Below are positions 51,762 to 63,825 of a stretch of 64,000 bases of DNA, in pieces (position 1 is the first letter of the stretch; each line of letters begins with the position of its first letter). The notes under the pieces are model-generated. The model searched no databases and was not told where the DNA came from. It was given only the letters and a program-made list of their open reading frames with translations. Source of the DNA: Adineta steineri (Eukaryota > Rotifera > Eurotatoria > Adinetida > Adinetidae); assembly GCA_905250115.1 (NCBI GenBank), contig CAJNOI010000051.1, positions 248,001 through 312,000 on the forward strand, read 5' to 3'. The translations under genes were made by a program, and so were the position numbers.

Positions 51762-54062
51762 ATGGACCCGAAAACTTCAAAACCGAACATAAAATCGTCT
51801 CATGGAGTAAAAACGTCTTATGTTCGCCAACCACGGCAACGTATCGCTCCAAATTACTTTCTCGTTTGGATAGATGCCAGCATCGACGAAGACAAAAAGG
51901 ATTGTCAAGACACACTTACTCAACTGAAGAATGTGGTCAGCGACGTCAATATATGCACAGAACCAAGTCAATGCATCCATTTGCTCAGTCAAATTAACAA
52001 TGAACGAGCCTTTGTCATAACATCAGGCTCATTAGGTCAATATTTGGTTCCTGAAATTCATAGTATGCCACAGCTAGATACAATTTACATCTTCTGTGCC
52101 AACAAATCTAGACATGAAGAATGGACACAAAACTGGACAAAAATCAAAGGTGTCCATACAAATATCAAAGACATTTGTCAAGCATTACAATTAGCTGTTA
52201 AGCACTGCAACCAGGATGCAATTGCCGTAAGTTTTCTTACGATAAATGAAATGGCTTCAACTGAAAATTTAAATCAGTTGGACCCAACTTTTATGTATAC
52301 CCAACTGTTCAAGGAAATTCTTCTTGATATCAAATACGGTGATAACGCAATCAAGGACTTAGCAACTTGTTGTCACGAAGTTTTTACTGGCAATCCAAAT
52401 GAATTACAAATGATTAATGAATTTGAACGTGACTATGATCCACAAAAAGCAATATGGTGGTATACACGTGAGTGTTTTACCTACAAAATGCTCAATAAAG
52501 CACTTCGAATTATGGATGCCGATATAATCATTAACATGGGTTTCTTTTTACGTGATGTACATCAACAAATTCAACAGCTGTACGAGCAACAAGTCAGTAG
52601 TTATGGAAGCGAACCTTTTATAGTTTATCGAGGACAAGGTCTTATGAAATCAGACTTTGAAAAACTTCAACAAACAAAAGGTGGACTTATGTCATTTAAC
52701 AATTTCCTGTCTACCAGTAAAAATAAGAAAATATCTCTCAAATTTTCTGAAGATGCTTCATCAAAAACAGATATGGTTGGCATTCTCTTTTTAATGTCCA
52801 TTGATCCTTGTATTAAATCAACACCATTTGCCTCTATTACTGAACTTAGTTATTTCAAGGCACAAGAAGAAGAAATACTCTTCTCAATGCACACCGTCTT
52901 TCGAGTGAATGCAATTAAACAAATGGACAACAATAATCAACTTTATGAAGTTGAATTACAATTAACATCGGACGATGATCAACAACTACATATACTTACT
53001 GATTGGATACGAGAAGATACTGATAGTACTGGATGGAACAGATTGGGTCTCTTATTGTTTAAAATTGGTCAATTTAATAAAGCTGAAGAACTTTATACTG
53101 TATTACTCGAACAGACATCTGATGAGGGTAAAAAAGCTACTTATTATAATCAGTTGGGATATACCAAAGATCAAAAAGGTGACTATGAAAATGCTATTTG
53201 GTATCACGAACAAGCACTTGAAATTCTACAAAAAAATCTTCCTTCAAATCATCATGCTTTGGCTGATTCATACAACAACATCGGTTTGGTGTATACCAAG
53301 ACAGGAGAGTACTCGAAAGCACTTTCATTTTACGAAAACGCACTGGAAATTCGACAAAAAACCTTTCCTTCAAATCATCCTGATTTGGCTGATTCATACA
53401 ACAACATCGGTATGGTGTATGCCAACATGGGAGAATACTCGAAAGCACTTTCATTTTATGAGCAAGGACTTACAATTCGAGAAAAAACTCTTCCTTCAAA
53501 TCATCCTGATTTGGCTACTTCGTACAATAACACCGGTGGTGTGTATGACGGGATGAAAGAGTACTCAAAAGCACTTTCATTTTACGAAAAAGCACTTGAA
53601 ATTCAACAAAAAACTCTTTCTTCAAATCATCCTGACTTGGCTAACTCATACAACAACATCGGTTGTGTGCATACCAGAATGGGAAAGTACTCGAAAGCTC
53701 TTTCATTTTACGAAAACGCACTGGAAATTCGACAAAAAACCTTTCCTTCAAATCATCCTGATTTGGCTGCTTCATACAACAATATTGGTAGTGTGTATGA
53801 CAAAATGGGAGAGTACTCAAAAGCACTTTCATTTTATGAAAAAGCAATTCAGATCTTTCAAAACACTCTCCCTTCAAATCATCCTTCTTTGGCAATTTCA
53901 TACGGCAACATCGGTTTGGTTTATTTCAATATGAAAGACTATTCGAGAGCACTATCATATTATGAATGTGCTCTTGACATCAATCAACGTGCATTACCTC
54001 CAACTCATCCTGGTGTTAAATATGTGAAAGAGACTATTGAAGTTTTAAAAAAGATATTATAA
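51762..54062 (+). CDS. ADP-ribosyltransferase-like / TPR fusion protein, copy 2, intronless
   Basis: Single exon of 766 residues, colinear with copy 1. The ATG at 51762 is chosen because it aligns with the copy-1 start; the frame continues open upstream to 51651 but with unlike sequence. The catalytic-like residues are all present: R290 in VYRGQGL, S317-T-S319 in NFLSTSK, and E369-E-E371 in AQEEEILFSMHTVF. The N-terminal alpha/beta region (NYFLVWIDAS, YIFCANKSRHEEW) is retained. About eight TPRs follow, of the form NNIGxVYxxMGEYSKALSFYE. Repeats two and five share a 70-nt identical stretch, pointing to recent duplication or conversion. Divergence from copy 1 is substantial at the protein level outside the ART core and TPRs. 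Polyadenylation signal AATAAA occurs just after the stop. Confidence 0.85.
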   Translation: MDPKTSKPNIKSSHGVKTSYVRQPRQRIAPNYFLVWIDASIDEDKKDCQDTLTQLKNVVSDVNICTEPSQCIHLLSQINNERAFVITSGSLGQYLVPEIHSMPQLDTIYIFCANKSRHEEWTQNWTKIKGVHTNIKDICQALQLAVKHCNQDAIAVSFLTINEMASTENLNQLDPTFMYTQLFKEILLDIKYGDNAIKDLATCCHEVFTGNPNELQMINEFERDYDPQKAIWWYTRECFTYKMLNKALRIMDADIIINMGFFLRDVHQQIQQLYEQQVSSYGSEPFIVYRGQGLMKSDFEKLQQTKGGLMSFNNFLSTSKNKKISLKFSEDASSKTDMVGILFLMSIDPCIKSTPFASITELSYFKAQEEEILFSMHTVFRVNAIKQMDNNNQLYEVELQLTSDDDQQLHILTDWIREDTDSTGWNRLGLLLFKIGQFNKAEELYTVLLEQTSDEGKKATYYNQLGYTKDQKGDYENAIWYHEQALEILQKNLPSNHHALADSYNNIGLVYTKTGEYSKALSFYENALEIRQKTFPSNHPDLADSYNNIGMVYANMGEYSKALSFYEQGLTIREKTLPSNHPDLATSYNNTGGVYDGMKEYSKALSFYEKALEIQQKTLSSNHPDLANSYNNIGCVHTRMGKYSKALSFYENALEIRQKTFPSNHPDLAASYNNIGSVYDKMGEYSKALSFYEKAIQIFQNTLPSNHPSLAISYGNIGLVYFNMKDYSRALSYYECALDINQRALPPTHPGVKYVKETIEVLKKIL

Positions 54063-55404
54063 AGAATATTTGATAAATAAATAAAAGAAGATTTTGTTCA
54101 CTTATTTTTAAATTAATTCTAGTTTATAGTGACTCGCGCACATATAAAGATCAACTCATAACATATATATTTTTTCTTGAAAGATTGAACTAAATTACAT
54201 GCTAAAAAAGTAAACATGGTGAAATTTCTTCTCATTCTTGATTATTAACGAAATTTAATCATACATTCATAGTTAATGCTTTCAAACTATTTCATATAAA
54301 TAACATTTTGTCTTGATATACAAGATGAATATTGCCTATTAAATAATAATTTAATTACAAATTACAAGTTAAAAATAAAATGTAATTTAAAAGTTATTTT
54401 TCAAAATTACATCAGCTTCTGACATTTATATACAGAAAAAAAGATTCTTTCTATTAAATAATACGTTTTATGAGCAACAAGATTTCTTCTATTCATGATC
54501 TATTAATATATACCTTCATAGAAACATAAAATAATGTTTTATATTATTGCAGTAAAATCTCTTTTTTTCGAATTTCATTTATACTTGTTAACTTTTCCAT
54601 TCTTTTGAAAATCTATAAGGTTTTTTTACGATGTAATTGAATAACACTCATTAAAACAATTATGCCATCAAACATTAGACAATTTTTTATATAAATAAAA
54701 AATATGTATAATTAAATTGTTCAAAGTACAAAATTACAATATGATCTGATTAACAAAGTGACTTATTTATAAAAATTTACAACTAACATTTCATGCTAGT
54801 TGCGATACTTCCTGTAAAGGAACTAAATGTCATATTCAAAATCGAGAAACGAACGATATTAGTACGATATTAATATATTCATATTGTTAAAAACTACTTT
54901 TCATGGTAAAAAACGGCTTATAGATAGAATATGAAACTATAATTCAAAACGACTTCATACGCTTTTAATCAACCTCATGCTGCGTTGTTATGTTATTAAG
55001 AAAATATCTATTTATGAGAATAGTGAACCTCAATAATAAAAGGTAATGTGACATCTATTAGAATGTCATTAGAGTGAGAGATCAAAAAGATCACGCTCCT
55101 CCACCTGTCTGGGTGGCAAATGTTTTGATGACAGTTAATATTTGTTTTAGTTTAAAAAAATAACTTGATAAATAAATTTGATTATTTTTTCCTGTGAAAA
55201 AGAAATGATATTATTTTTATACAAAGTATTTCTCATTAAACATTTCTTCGTTTGTCGATTTTAGTTACTTGAAAAATGAAAAAACAAAAAAGCAAGACAA
55301 ATATGTAAAATACAAAAGAAAAAAGGATGAGACGAAAAGAGAAAATGAAAAATATAAAAGAAGAAGACGAAGAGAAGAACAACTACAATAATACAAATAA
55401 ACAT
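54063..55404. other. Intergenic, left of the assembly gap
   Basis: Very AT-rich; no gene. The last ~130 bp before the gap is purine-rich. Confidence 0.5.
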
Positions 55405-55504
55405 NNNNNNNNNNNNNNNNNNNNNNNNNNNNNNNNNNNNNNNNNNNNNNNNNNNNNNNNNNNNNNNNNNNNNNNNNNNNNNNNNNNNNNNNNNNNNNNN
55501 NNNN
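55405..55504. other. Assembly gap (100 N)
   Basis: Exactly 100 N, the usual placeholder for a scaffold gap of unknown size. Confidence 0.98.
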
Positions 55505-55505
55505 C

Positions 55506-55616
55506 ATGATAAAGCATCGACGACGACGAGCATCACAGATGTTTGATGATAATGCTCTTAAAAAAACAGAAAAAGAAAAACGAAATTGGTATATGTATTT
55601 GTCAACAAAAGAGTAA
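55506..55616 (+). CDS. Exon-like fragment at the right edge of the gap
   Basis: A reading frame of 36 codons (KHRRRRASQMFDDNALKKTE in part) has the codon use of real genes here and ends either at TAA 55614-55616 or at a good donor (GA|GTAAG at 55612). It may be part of an exon whose other end is lost in the gap. No continuation is found downstream. Confidence 0.3.
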   Translation: MIKHRRRRASQMFDDNALKKTEKEKRNWYMYLSTKE

Positions 55617-57487
55617 GACTAATACTGTTGAGTTATTAGAAAAAGAAACTATGTTGAAAAGAAGAAGAAATTGATTTTTCAATATTGAAGCTCTAGAAAA
55701 TATTTCAATCAAAATTTCTTTTTTTTTTATTATTTATGCATATATATATTCATTCAATGAAGAAAACACTGACGTATATATATACGTATCATAATAAATG
55801 AAAAAGGTTGAAAAACAGATGAATTTAAAATGATAATTATTTTCAAATTTATCAATCATCATCTAGAAAATTGATCAAGATTTTTTTTATTCATGTCTAT
55901 ATATTTTTTTTGTCGTATTTTAATTATTTCTACTTAAAGAAAAATAAACATCTATTTAATAAAAGGTAACAAATTAAAACACGAGAGGGAGAAGAGAAAA
56001 ATTATTGAAAAAATTGAAAAAAAATAGGTATATTATTGTTTGAAAAGAAAAATGCACATGTTTTTTACCTTCAAACAACTAACAAACGTCTATCCTATTT
56101 CGACATTCATTTCTTTTTTCTTTTCTCACAAAACAACAGAAGTGTATATATTTATTACACTCAAGTTTAATAGAAACAAATAAATTATTGTGATCATTAT
56201 TATGACGTCTAGTGATATAAGATATAGTACAAATAGGATTTTGACGATATATATAAAAGAAAGCAAGAAAATCAAACATCCATAATATCATTCAAACTAA
56301 CCGAAAAAAAAAACACAACAACATATGTAACGCTGAGAGAGAGAGAGGGGGGTATGTCTGTCGTGTTGTATACTTATTTCTATGTTTATCCTAAGACTAT
56401 CATTGTCGATATATATGTATAAAGTAGAACTTCGAGTGTTGATAGGCTATGCTCATACGACAATTGTCAAGGAAAAAGACGAGAAACGAAGGAATAGATA
56501 GAGAGTTGTTACTTATCATGTTGATGTACAAAAGTAACAGAAGAGAAAAAGACTGAATCGTGTCTGAGCGAACGATCAAGGATGTAATGGTGTATAAACA
56601 GTCGTCTATCTGTATACATAGCCACAAAAATATCAACGCCACTAGAGTATGTAAGAACAGAGAAACCAGATGAAGAAGAAGAAGAAGAAGAAAAAAAAAT
56701 GTTTTTCTACATTTACTTTGACATCTATGTATACATAGACAAATAATCACCTGTTGAAAAAAAGTAACATCAATAGAGATAAAATATGAAATGTATATTT
56801 TCTTTTGAATTTAACCAATGTTCGTTGCATTTTACTCGTTATCACCTTATTTTTCTATATTATTTATCAATCAAATATCTTTAGGCTATCAACTAACATT
56901 ATCATGATAAATAAAGACATCTTATAAAAAATGTCCATATGTCTATAGCTCTTTATTTTCATAATAAATATTAATAATATTGGCAAAAAAACATTATCAA
57001 TCTTATTGATTTTGAATATCCATAGAAATTTAATTCATTTGCAAAAAAGCAAAATCTTTAAAAAAAGAAAATGAAGATATTCAAATATCAAAGAATAATA
57101 ATGATAACATATTTCACCTTCAATATTAATGAACAAAATTGATGATACGATATAGCCTACGCATTAGTTTGTTTATCTATCCTTGGTTTGTGTGACGGGT
57201 ATTCACGGATATAATTATCAATTTGTGAAACAGTCTATTCATGTTTGATATAAGTTAAAGAAACTGATACTATCAAATATGTTACATATACATATAGGTA
57301 TTTGATTGATAGGCTAATGAAAATATATTTTCATATGACTATATCTTACGGTGATACAGTAGAGAGAGAGAGAAAAAAATCTTCAAGGATCATTTCATAT
57401 TTCTCAAACAACAAAATTTTATTCTATGAAACATAAAGGAAAAAAAATATGTATATATATATGAAATTGATTGTCGACGATAAACTA
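55617..57487. other. Intergenic, right of the gap
   Basis: No gene. It contains GA-rich tracts near 56335-56350 and 57361-57372, and a (GAA)n run at about 56672-56692. Confidence 0.5.
56672..56692. repeat. (GAA)n microsatellite
   Basis: About seven GAA units followed by poly-A. Confidence 0.85.
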
Positions 57488-58510
57488 TTATATATAGACA
57501 AGTTTATTTTGTGAACGTAATGGTTCTTTTAATACAATCAATTCGCATTTTTTAAGTACAAGTTTATTAACTGGTAATTTTTTTCTAGGATAATATTGAT
57601 CACGAATTTTCGTATGTGATATAAATATTGTTATTATCGAACCTGTATATCCAATTGTATCAAGTAAACTACGAATTTTAAATGAATATGATGGAATTGA
57701 ACCAAAAAAAAACCAATGTATAATTAAAAATGTTGAAAACAATCCCGGTATAATAAGCATAATAAGAAGAATAAGTATTCGTCGAAGAAGAGCTAATTGA
57801 CGTTTTCGACGACATCGTTCTAATAAAGGTAGATGTGAAACATAATAAAGTATGTAAAGATAAACACTTGATATAAATAATATCGATATATAATAAATCG
57901 TCACTAAATACAAAAAGAAATTCTTCTTTTTTTATAACACACAGAAAAAAAACATACTCGTAAATATAAATTGATAAGATTTTTTAATTGTTATTAAACA
58001 TAAATGTGAACCTACATCATAATCAATTCCATTTGTTAATACTATGATTAATGTTATACATACGGCTAATAACAATTGTAATAAAATTATAATTGTTAAA
58101 CATCGATAGGATGTTAATATTGGATTGGTATAATAAACAATACATCGACATCGATTAAATGCTTTTAAACATAATGATGCATACATATAGATATAGAATA
58201 TATTTAAAAATGCTCCACGTAAAATACAAGATGAATCAATATAACCTGTACCATTAAAATCACTTTTTAATGCATAACATGCATTTATTAACATAATTAT
58301 ACTAGATAAACCAATAGCTAAACTAGTATTACATACAATTAAATTTGATATTGAATAAGATGGATGATCAAGACGTATAATTGTAAATATAAAAAGGATT
58401 GCAACAGATATACCAATAATATTTCCAATAATCATTAATGAATCATTTAGAAAATACCATAATGGATAAATATTAGCAGTATCATTATTTGTTAGATTGA
58501 TTAAGGACAT
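57488..58510 (-). CDS. Divergent seven-transmembrane receptor (rhodopsin-like)
   Basis: Two exons on the minus strand, 57958-58510 and 57488-57903, giving 322 residues. The N terminus is short with two glycosylation sequons (NLT, NDT). Seven hydrophobic segments are visible: TM1 IIGNIIGISVAILFIFTII with the G-N signature, TM2 SNLIVCNTSLAIGLSS, TM3 AFLNIFYIYMYASLCLKAFN followed by RCRC where DRY is expected, TM4 CLTIIILLQLLLAV, TM5 TIYYISILFISSVYLYILYY, TM6 ILILLIMLIIPGLFSTFLII and TM7 LLDTIGYTGSIITIFIS. A Cys before TM3 (SCILRG) and one in the second loop (SHLCLIT) could pair. It lacks DRY and NPxxY and is unlike the receptor at 10.5-12.1 kb. A chemosensory-type lineage-specific receptor is a guess. 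Confidence 0.75.
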
Positions 58511-61500
58511 CGAAAGATATTCTTTTAATATACTAAAACAAAAAATAAAGTTGATCAGGTCAATTAGTGCAAAAAACGAACAAATGACTTTATATTCTAA
58601 CAATGAGTATGTTTTTTATAGTGTTAAAGAAAAATCTAAGATTCGAATCAGATAGAATATTAATTTTATTAATAAATGTAATTCTATCTCGCAATGTAAA
58701 CTAAGATCGAATATTCTCAAGTAGAAATACTACTCTTTCCAAATTGAACATATGACTTCATATATGCAATCTGTATTTCTTATTTTAATTAAATTATTTT
58801 CTGATGTAAAATGACCTTCAAATTATGATGTTAAACGGTAAATTTCCTGCGACAATATTTAGACCTGTTTTTTTTTGTCTGAAAGAATATATTTATTAAT
58901 GATAGACGAGAAGATTTATATCATCATTAGAACATTCTTTTTTGAATAAAAAAAGAGAAATAGAAGTCATGTAATTTGATATGAAAAGAAGAAAAAGAGA
59001 ATAAAAAATGTATTTCCTTTATTTTTGTGACATAGAATATAATTAAAATAGTCACTACACAATATACTGTGCTACTGAATTTATTAACAAATTATGAGTA
59101 GTATTTTTTCTCTCCTAAAAGTTCATTATTAATCTAAGCAATTGTCGTATTTATCTTTAAAGAAAAATAAATAAAACAATTTATATTATTATCGTTAGAA
59201 TAAACCGCTTTTCCGTCAATCAAAAAAAAACTGACAATGCCTGACAAACTATAGTAGGTTTTATGATACTTTGTATTTGCTATTGACACATAGAACATGT
59301 AAAAAAAAAGATTTACTAATATGACACAAGCAAAATAAAAGCTAATGTCTACGACTAGTCAATACTTATTAATAATAGGAAAAATAGCACTTTCAAAGTG
59401 CGAAATTCTATTTATTAATTTATCAAAAAAAGGGAGAATATTTTCTATTTTCATCTATGCAAATGAATATTTAATCATTTTACTATTTAACTAAATCATA
59501 TATGTAATACCTTGATTATTAAGATAAGAAATATATAACAATTCATAAAAAAATGCACTTTCGCTATGAATCTAATGATTATAGCATTTCAGATGAATCA
59601 ACCTTCATGGTAATTATTATCTTTTGAATCATCTAGAAAAAAAAGTATTCGTACTCGTTCTATAATATGTAAACGATCGAATTTATATTAAAATAATATC
59701 AAATAAGAGATTTATGATCATTTTTTTAAAATCTCAGAAAGTTATGCGATGTCAATATAGAAGAAGAAAAAAATAAGTCTTTTATTTATTTGATTACATT
59801 ATATCTGTTTTGAAATACTGACTGTCAAAGATTATTATTTATTCTTTTGATATTTGAAATATATAATCAATAATTAGCACGACAATCATCAGTGGTTTTT
59901 TTTGCCTATAATATAAATAACACGCAATGTATATGAATATTAAAAAGAGAAAAGCTTTTCATAACTCGATGTTTATTTTTATTTTTGTTCGAATATCTAG
60001 AAAGTTCTTAATTATAAAGATTATCTTCTTAAATAAGAATTATATTTGCTCATATTTCCAACGGAATGATATTTAGCTTAAATATCTATAAATTAATGAT
60101 ATGAATCATTCTGACTTCATTGAATCTATGAATAAAATCTTTTTTTATATCAGTCTGACATAAAATTCTATGAATATCATGAATCTAATAATAAAAAGTC
60201 ACTCTAATTTTCAGTGTTTTTTTGGATTTACTAAAATTAGATATTTAATTTATTGTTTAAGACATCGTATTGCTCTTTGGTAAGAATATTAAATCTATAC
60301 GAGTTAATCATTAAACTATACTGATTTAAATTTAATATATTATTCTCTTTTACTGTATAGACTAGCATTTGATCAAAACTTTTTATGTAACCTTAGAGTC
60401 TATTTTATGTAATTAATTTTTCAAGTGATGTTCTTTCAACCTAAAGTAAAAAAAAGTAATTTCTATGCGATAGAAATATTAATCAGAAAGATGATTAGTT
60501 ATTATCGTTCATCCGTAATTTTATAAATGCTATTTAAAAATAGATTCAATTAATATTTAAAAAATGTCGAAGGTAGAATTAGTAATATGAGAAACTTCTT
60601 TAATTTTGTATACTCAATTACTTAGTCAATATATTCATATGAGTGCAAAAATAAAACATACAAATGAGTATGAGATTTTATAAAAGTTTTATACTGAAAT
60701 TTTTTAGAAATATTATTCATTTATATTTCTAAAGTAGATTATTGACTTCTTCTCGCATCATATTAAACAAAATAAGCCTTATTTCTAACGTTATGTCATG
60801 CCAACTTCTTAATTATACTTCATATACGATTTCATTATCTGATAAGTTACAGTAATATTGTCTCATTATTATTTTAGAATCATTGATATATATATATATA
60901 TATTCTAGTTCTATTTTTTTTTCTTGGTTGAAAGAAAAAATCTTTTCTAAAGCATTAAATATGTAACAATTTGACTGTAGAAATATAATGGTCCTTATCG
61001 TCTTTATAGAACTATTAATATTAAAGACCGCCATAAGCAAACTAACTACATGTATCGATATTTTTTATCGTAAACATATAAACATTACTCTGAAAACTAC
61101 CAAAAAAAATAGTATAGCTGATACATAGAATCTTCTATTGAACTATTTAATAATATTGATTACTACCTACTTGTTATCTATCTTATTAGCTTTAATATAA
61201 TCATTTTAAAATATCATGCTTGAGATTGAAAGAAATAAAAGATTATATAGGACAATGAAAAGATTTGTTGTTGTCAAAACTAAAGTCATGTTTCCTTTGC
61301 ACTTATATATTCAAAGAAAATACTCAAAATGTGACTTCCTATGCCATCTGTACGATATTTAATTTCAGAGAAAACAAAACAAAAACAACTACTGTATCAA
61401 TTACTTAGTATTAATAATTATATATTTCTTTCATCTGACATAGAAACATAAATATTCAGTTTTTTTTCTATATAATTTCAATCGAATAAAAATAGTTTAA

Positions 61501-61649
61501 ACTTTCACAAATATTGATTTACTAATATAGAACGAATAGAAATTACACATGTCGATCATTTCGCATTGGACTTTTTCTTTATTTCTTATCTATCGTAAGA
61601 CATCTATTTTAACTTTCGTCACTATTAATATAAACGAAAGAAAAAACAA
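58511..61649. other. Intergenic, 3.1 kb
   Basis: Extremely AT-rich, no gene or repeat structure that I can support. A (TA)n run lies near 60885-60902. Confidence 0.5.
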
Positions 61650-63487
61650 ATGACGTTAACTAGTAATATGAAAATAATGTTATCAACTGTTGAATGCTAT
61701 AATGCTTGGTCAAATACTTATGATTCTGATGGAAATATTTTACAACTTCTTGATGACGATGCATTTAATGAAATCGTTCAACCTTATCTTAACGACAATT
61801 ATCAAAATAGTACAATACCAATTTGTTGTGAATTAGGATGTGGTACAGGACGTAATACAATAAAAATATTAAATGCTGGATGGTCTATTGTAAGTTTTCT
61901 AATAAATAAAAATATGAATATAGTCCGTTTATTTTAACAACAAGTAATATTTACTTACTTAAGTTATTTTTTCACGTGTTTATGATGCTTATAGAAGAGA
62001 AATGATTTGAGAAGTACTTTTCTAAAATGTATATATAAGGAATATCCTTGAAAATAAAAAATTCTTCTCTATCTATAAGTAGGCTTAAATGTATTTCAAT
62101 TTATTTAATTGTAATTATATATAAAAAAAAACTTCAACTTGTCTCGATTCTACCATAAATTGAATAAATACAGAACTTAAATTTCTATATTGTCAGACAT
62201 ATTAAGTTATTATGACGTCGTTTCAATCTAGTAATTCAAATCAAGTAGAAATCTGTAAATGTTACGATATACTAACTATTAGCTTGACAGAGAATATATT
62301 CGATGAAATTAATTTTATTTTCTCTTTTGATTGACTTGTAAAATGTTAATCTTGTTTTTTGTAGTATTTCATGAGAGATCTAATGCATGCATTTTTCTCT
62401 TTTTTTCTTTAATATTAATACTAAGTATGTTTTCATCAATCTTGCAGAGGTTAAAGGGGCGGGAAGAAAAAGAAAGTACATTCAACTTGTGTTTTGATAC
62501 GGAAAGACATTGCACGTAACTACTGGGATAATTTCCCATAGAATAATTAATATTCAAGGTAAAATCATGTTTAAATGACGTATTTAACTAGAATATGAAT
62601 AGAAGATTAGATTGATCTATTCAATAAATAATCCATGATAAATCAGAATTCAATGTACTTCAAGTCCGATTCTATTCAGAAAACGTTTTTTGAGAACATT
62701 GCCAAGTTATACGCTATTTGTCGATACTTGAAACATTTCCTGTGAATAATAACACTTCCTACTATAATGTCAGTGAGTTGACGACATGAATACAAAAAGA
62801 AAAGAAATCTTTAATACTTTTCTATGTCATGTTTATTAGTATAATAAAATATATTATAATAAATAATATTTTCTCTCGATAGAAGATTATTTTTTAATGA
62901 TTGAAAGAATATTCTAGAATTTTGAAATATGTCATTATATATTTTATTTTTATAAGATTGCTCTTGATGTATCAACATCGATGATAACAAAAGCTCAACA
63001 ACGTGTAAAACAATTTCAACAACAACAACAAAATTCATCAATTTCATGGATGATTCATGATCTTAATAGTGCTAATGAATTATCAATCGATGATTCATCA
63101 ATCGATGCAATTATTAGTACTCTTGTTCTCGAACATATTGTTTCACTTAATGAATTTTTCAAAATTATATATAGATTATTAAAAAAAAATAATCATAGTT
63201 GGGCTTTTATTACTGCTATGCATCCAAATATGTATCAAGCTGGTTCACAAGCAAGTTTTATTGATAAAACAACTGGTCAAAAATTATGTGGAGTATCATT
63301 TGATCATTCTATTGAAGATATTATTGAAATAGCAACTAAATCAAATTTAATATTAATAAAATATATGGAAAAAGGAATAGAAAATGAAGAACATGCAAAT
63401 AAATTAGGATATCGAGCTAAAAAATGGATTGGAATCAATATTCATGCTTCTTTTCTTTTTAAAATAAAAAACAACGAAATACTTTAA
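61650..63487 (+). CDS. Class I SAM-dependent methyltransferase
   Basis: Two exons, 61650-61889 and 62957-63487, giving 256 residues. Motif I reads CCELGCGTGRNTIKIL, and across the intron comes the motif II-like IALDVSTSMITKAQQRV (acidic residue of the SAM ribose pocket). SSIDAIISTLVLEHI corresponds to motif IV. The rest of the Rossmann core ends near NLILIKYMEK. An EHANKLGYRAKKWIGINIHA block closes the protein, which lacks any other domain. The substrate cannot be told; this resembles the broad methyltransferase type 11/12 group. The single intron is 1067 bp, about twenty times the local norm. Confidence 0.82.
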
Positions 63488-63825
63488 AACTAATATAGGC
63501 AAATTGCATGATTGTAATGTTTTTTTTTTTCGTTGAAGACAGATGGCAAAAAAAATTAAACATCATTATTCTAATAATTTGTTTATGTTATTGTGTCGAA
63601 CAAAACTGATATATTTATCGGTGTACCGTAGAAAGGCCAAAAGGAAAAATGTAACACGAATAAACATAAAAAAGGAACATTGTCGAAATCAGAAAATATT
63701 TAAAAAAATGGTATGTTCTGTTAACATCGACTCTAACCCTTTATTGTTGACTTTCTCATTATTCTACTCATTTGAAACAATAATCAGTATTAACGATGAT
63801 GAGTTTCAAATTGAATAAACCATAG
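63488..63825. other. Spacer with a weak open frame
   Basis: A 91-codon ATG frame starts at 63543 but is Lys-rich, has no recognisable feature, and cannot be joined in phase to the exon at 63826. I leave it unannotated. Confidence 0.4.

Noticed and set aside
53194..53901. Antisense open frames within the TPR array of copy 2
   Set aside because: They are shadows of the 126-bp coding repeat.
58625..58650. GATTCGAATC resembling a tRNA B box
   Set aside because: No A box or cloverleaf arms around it.
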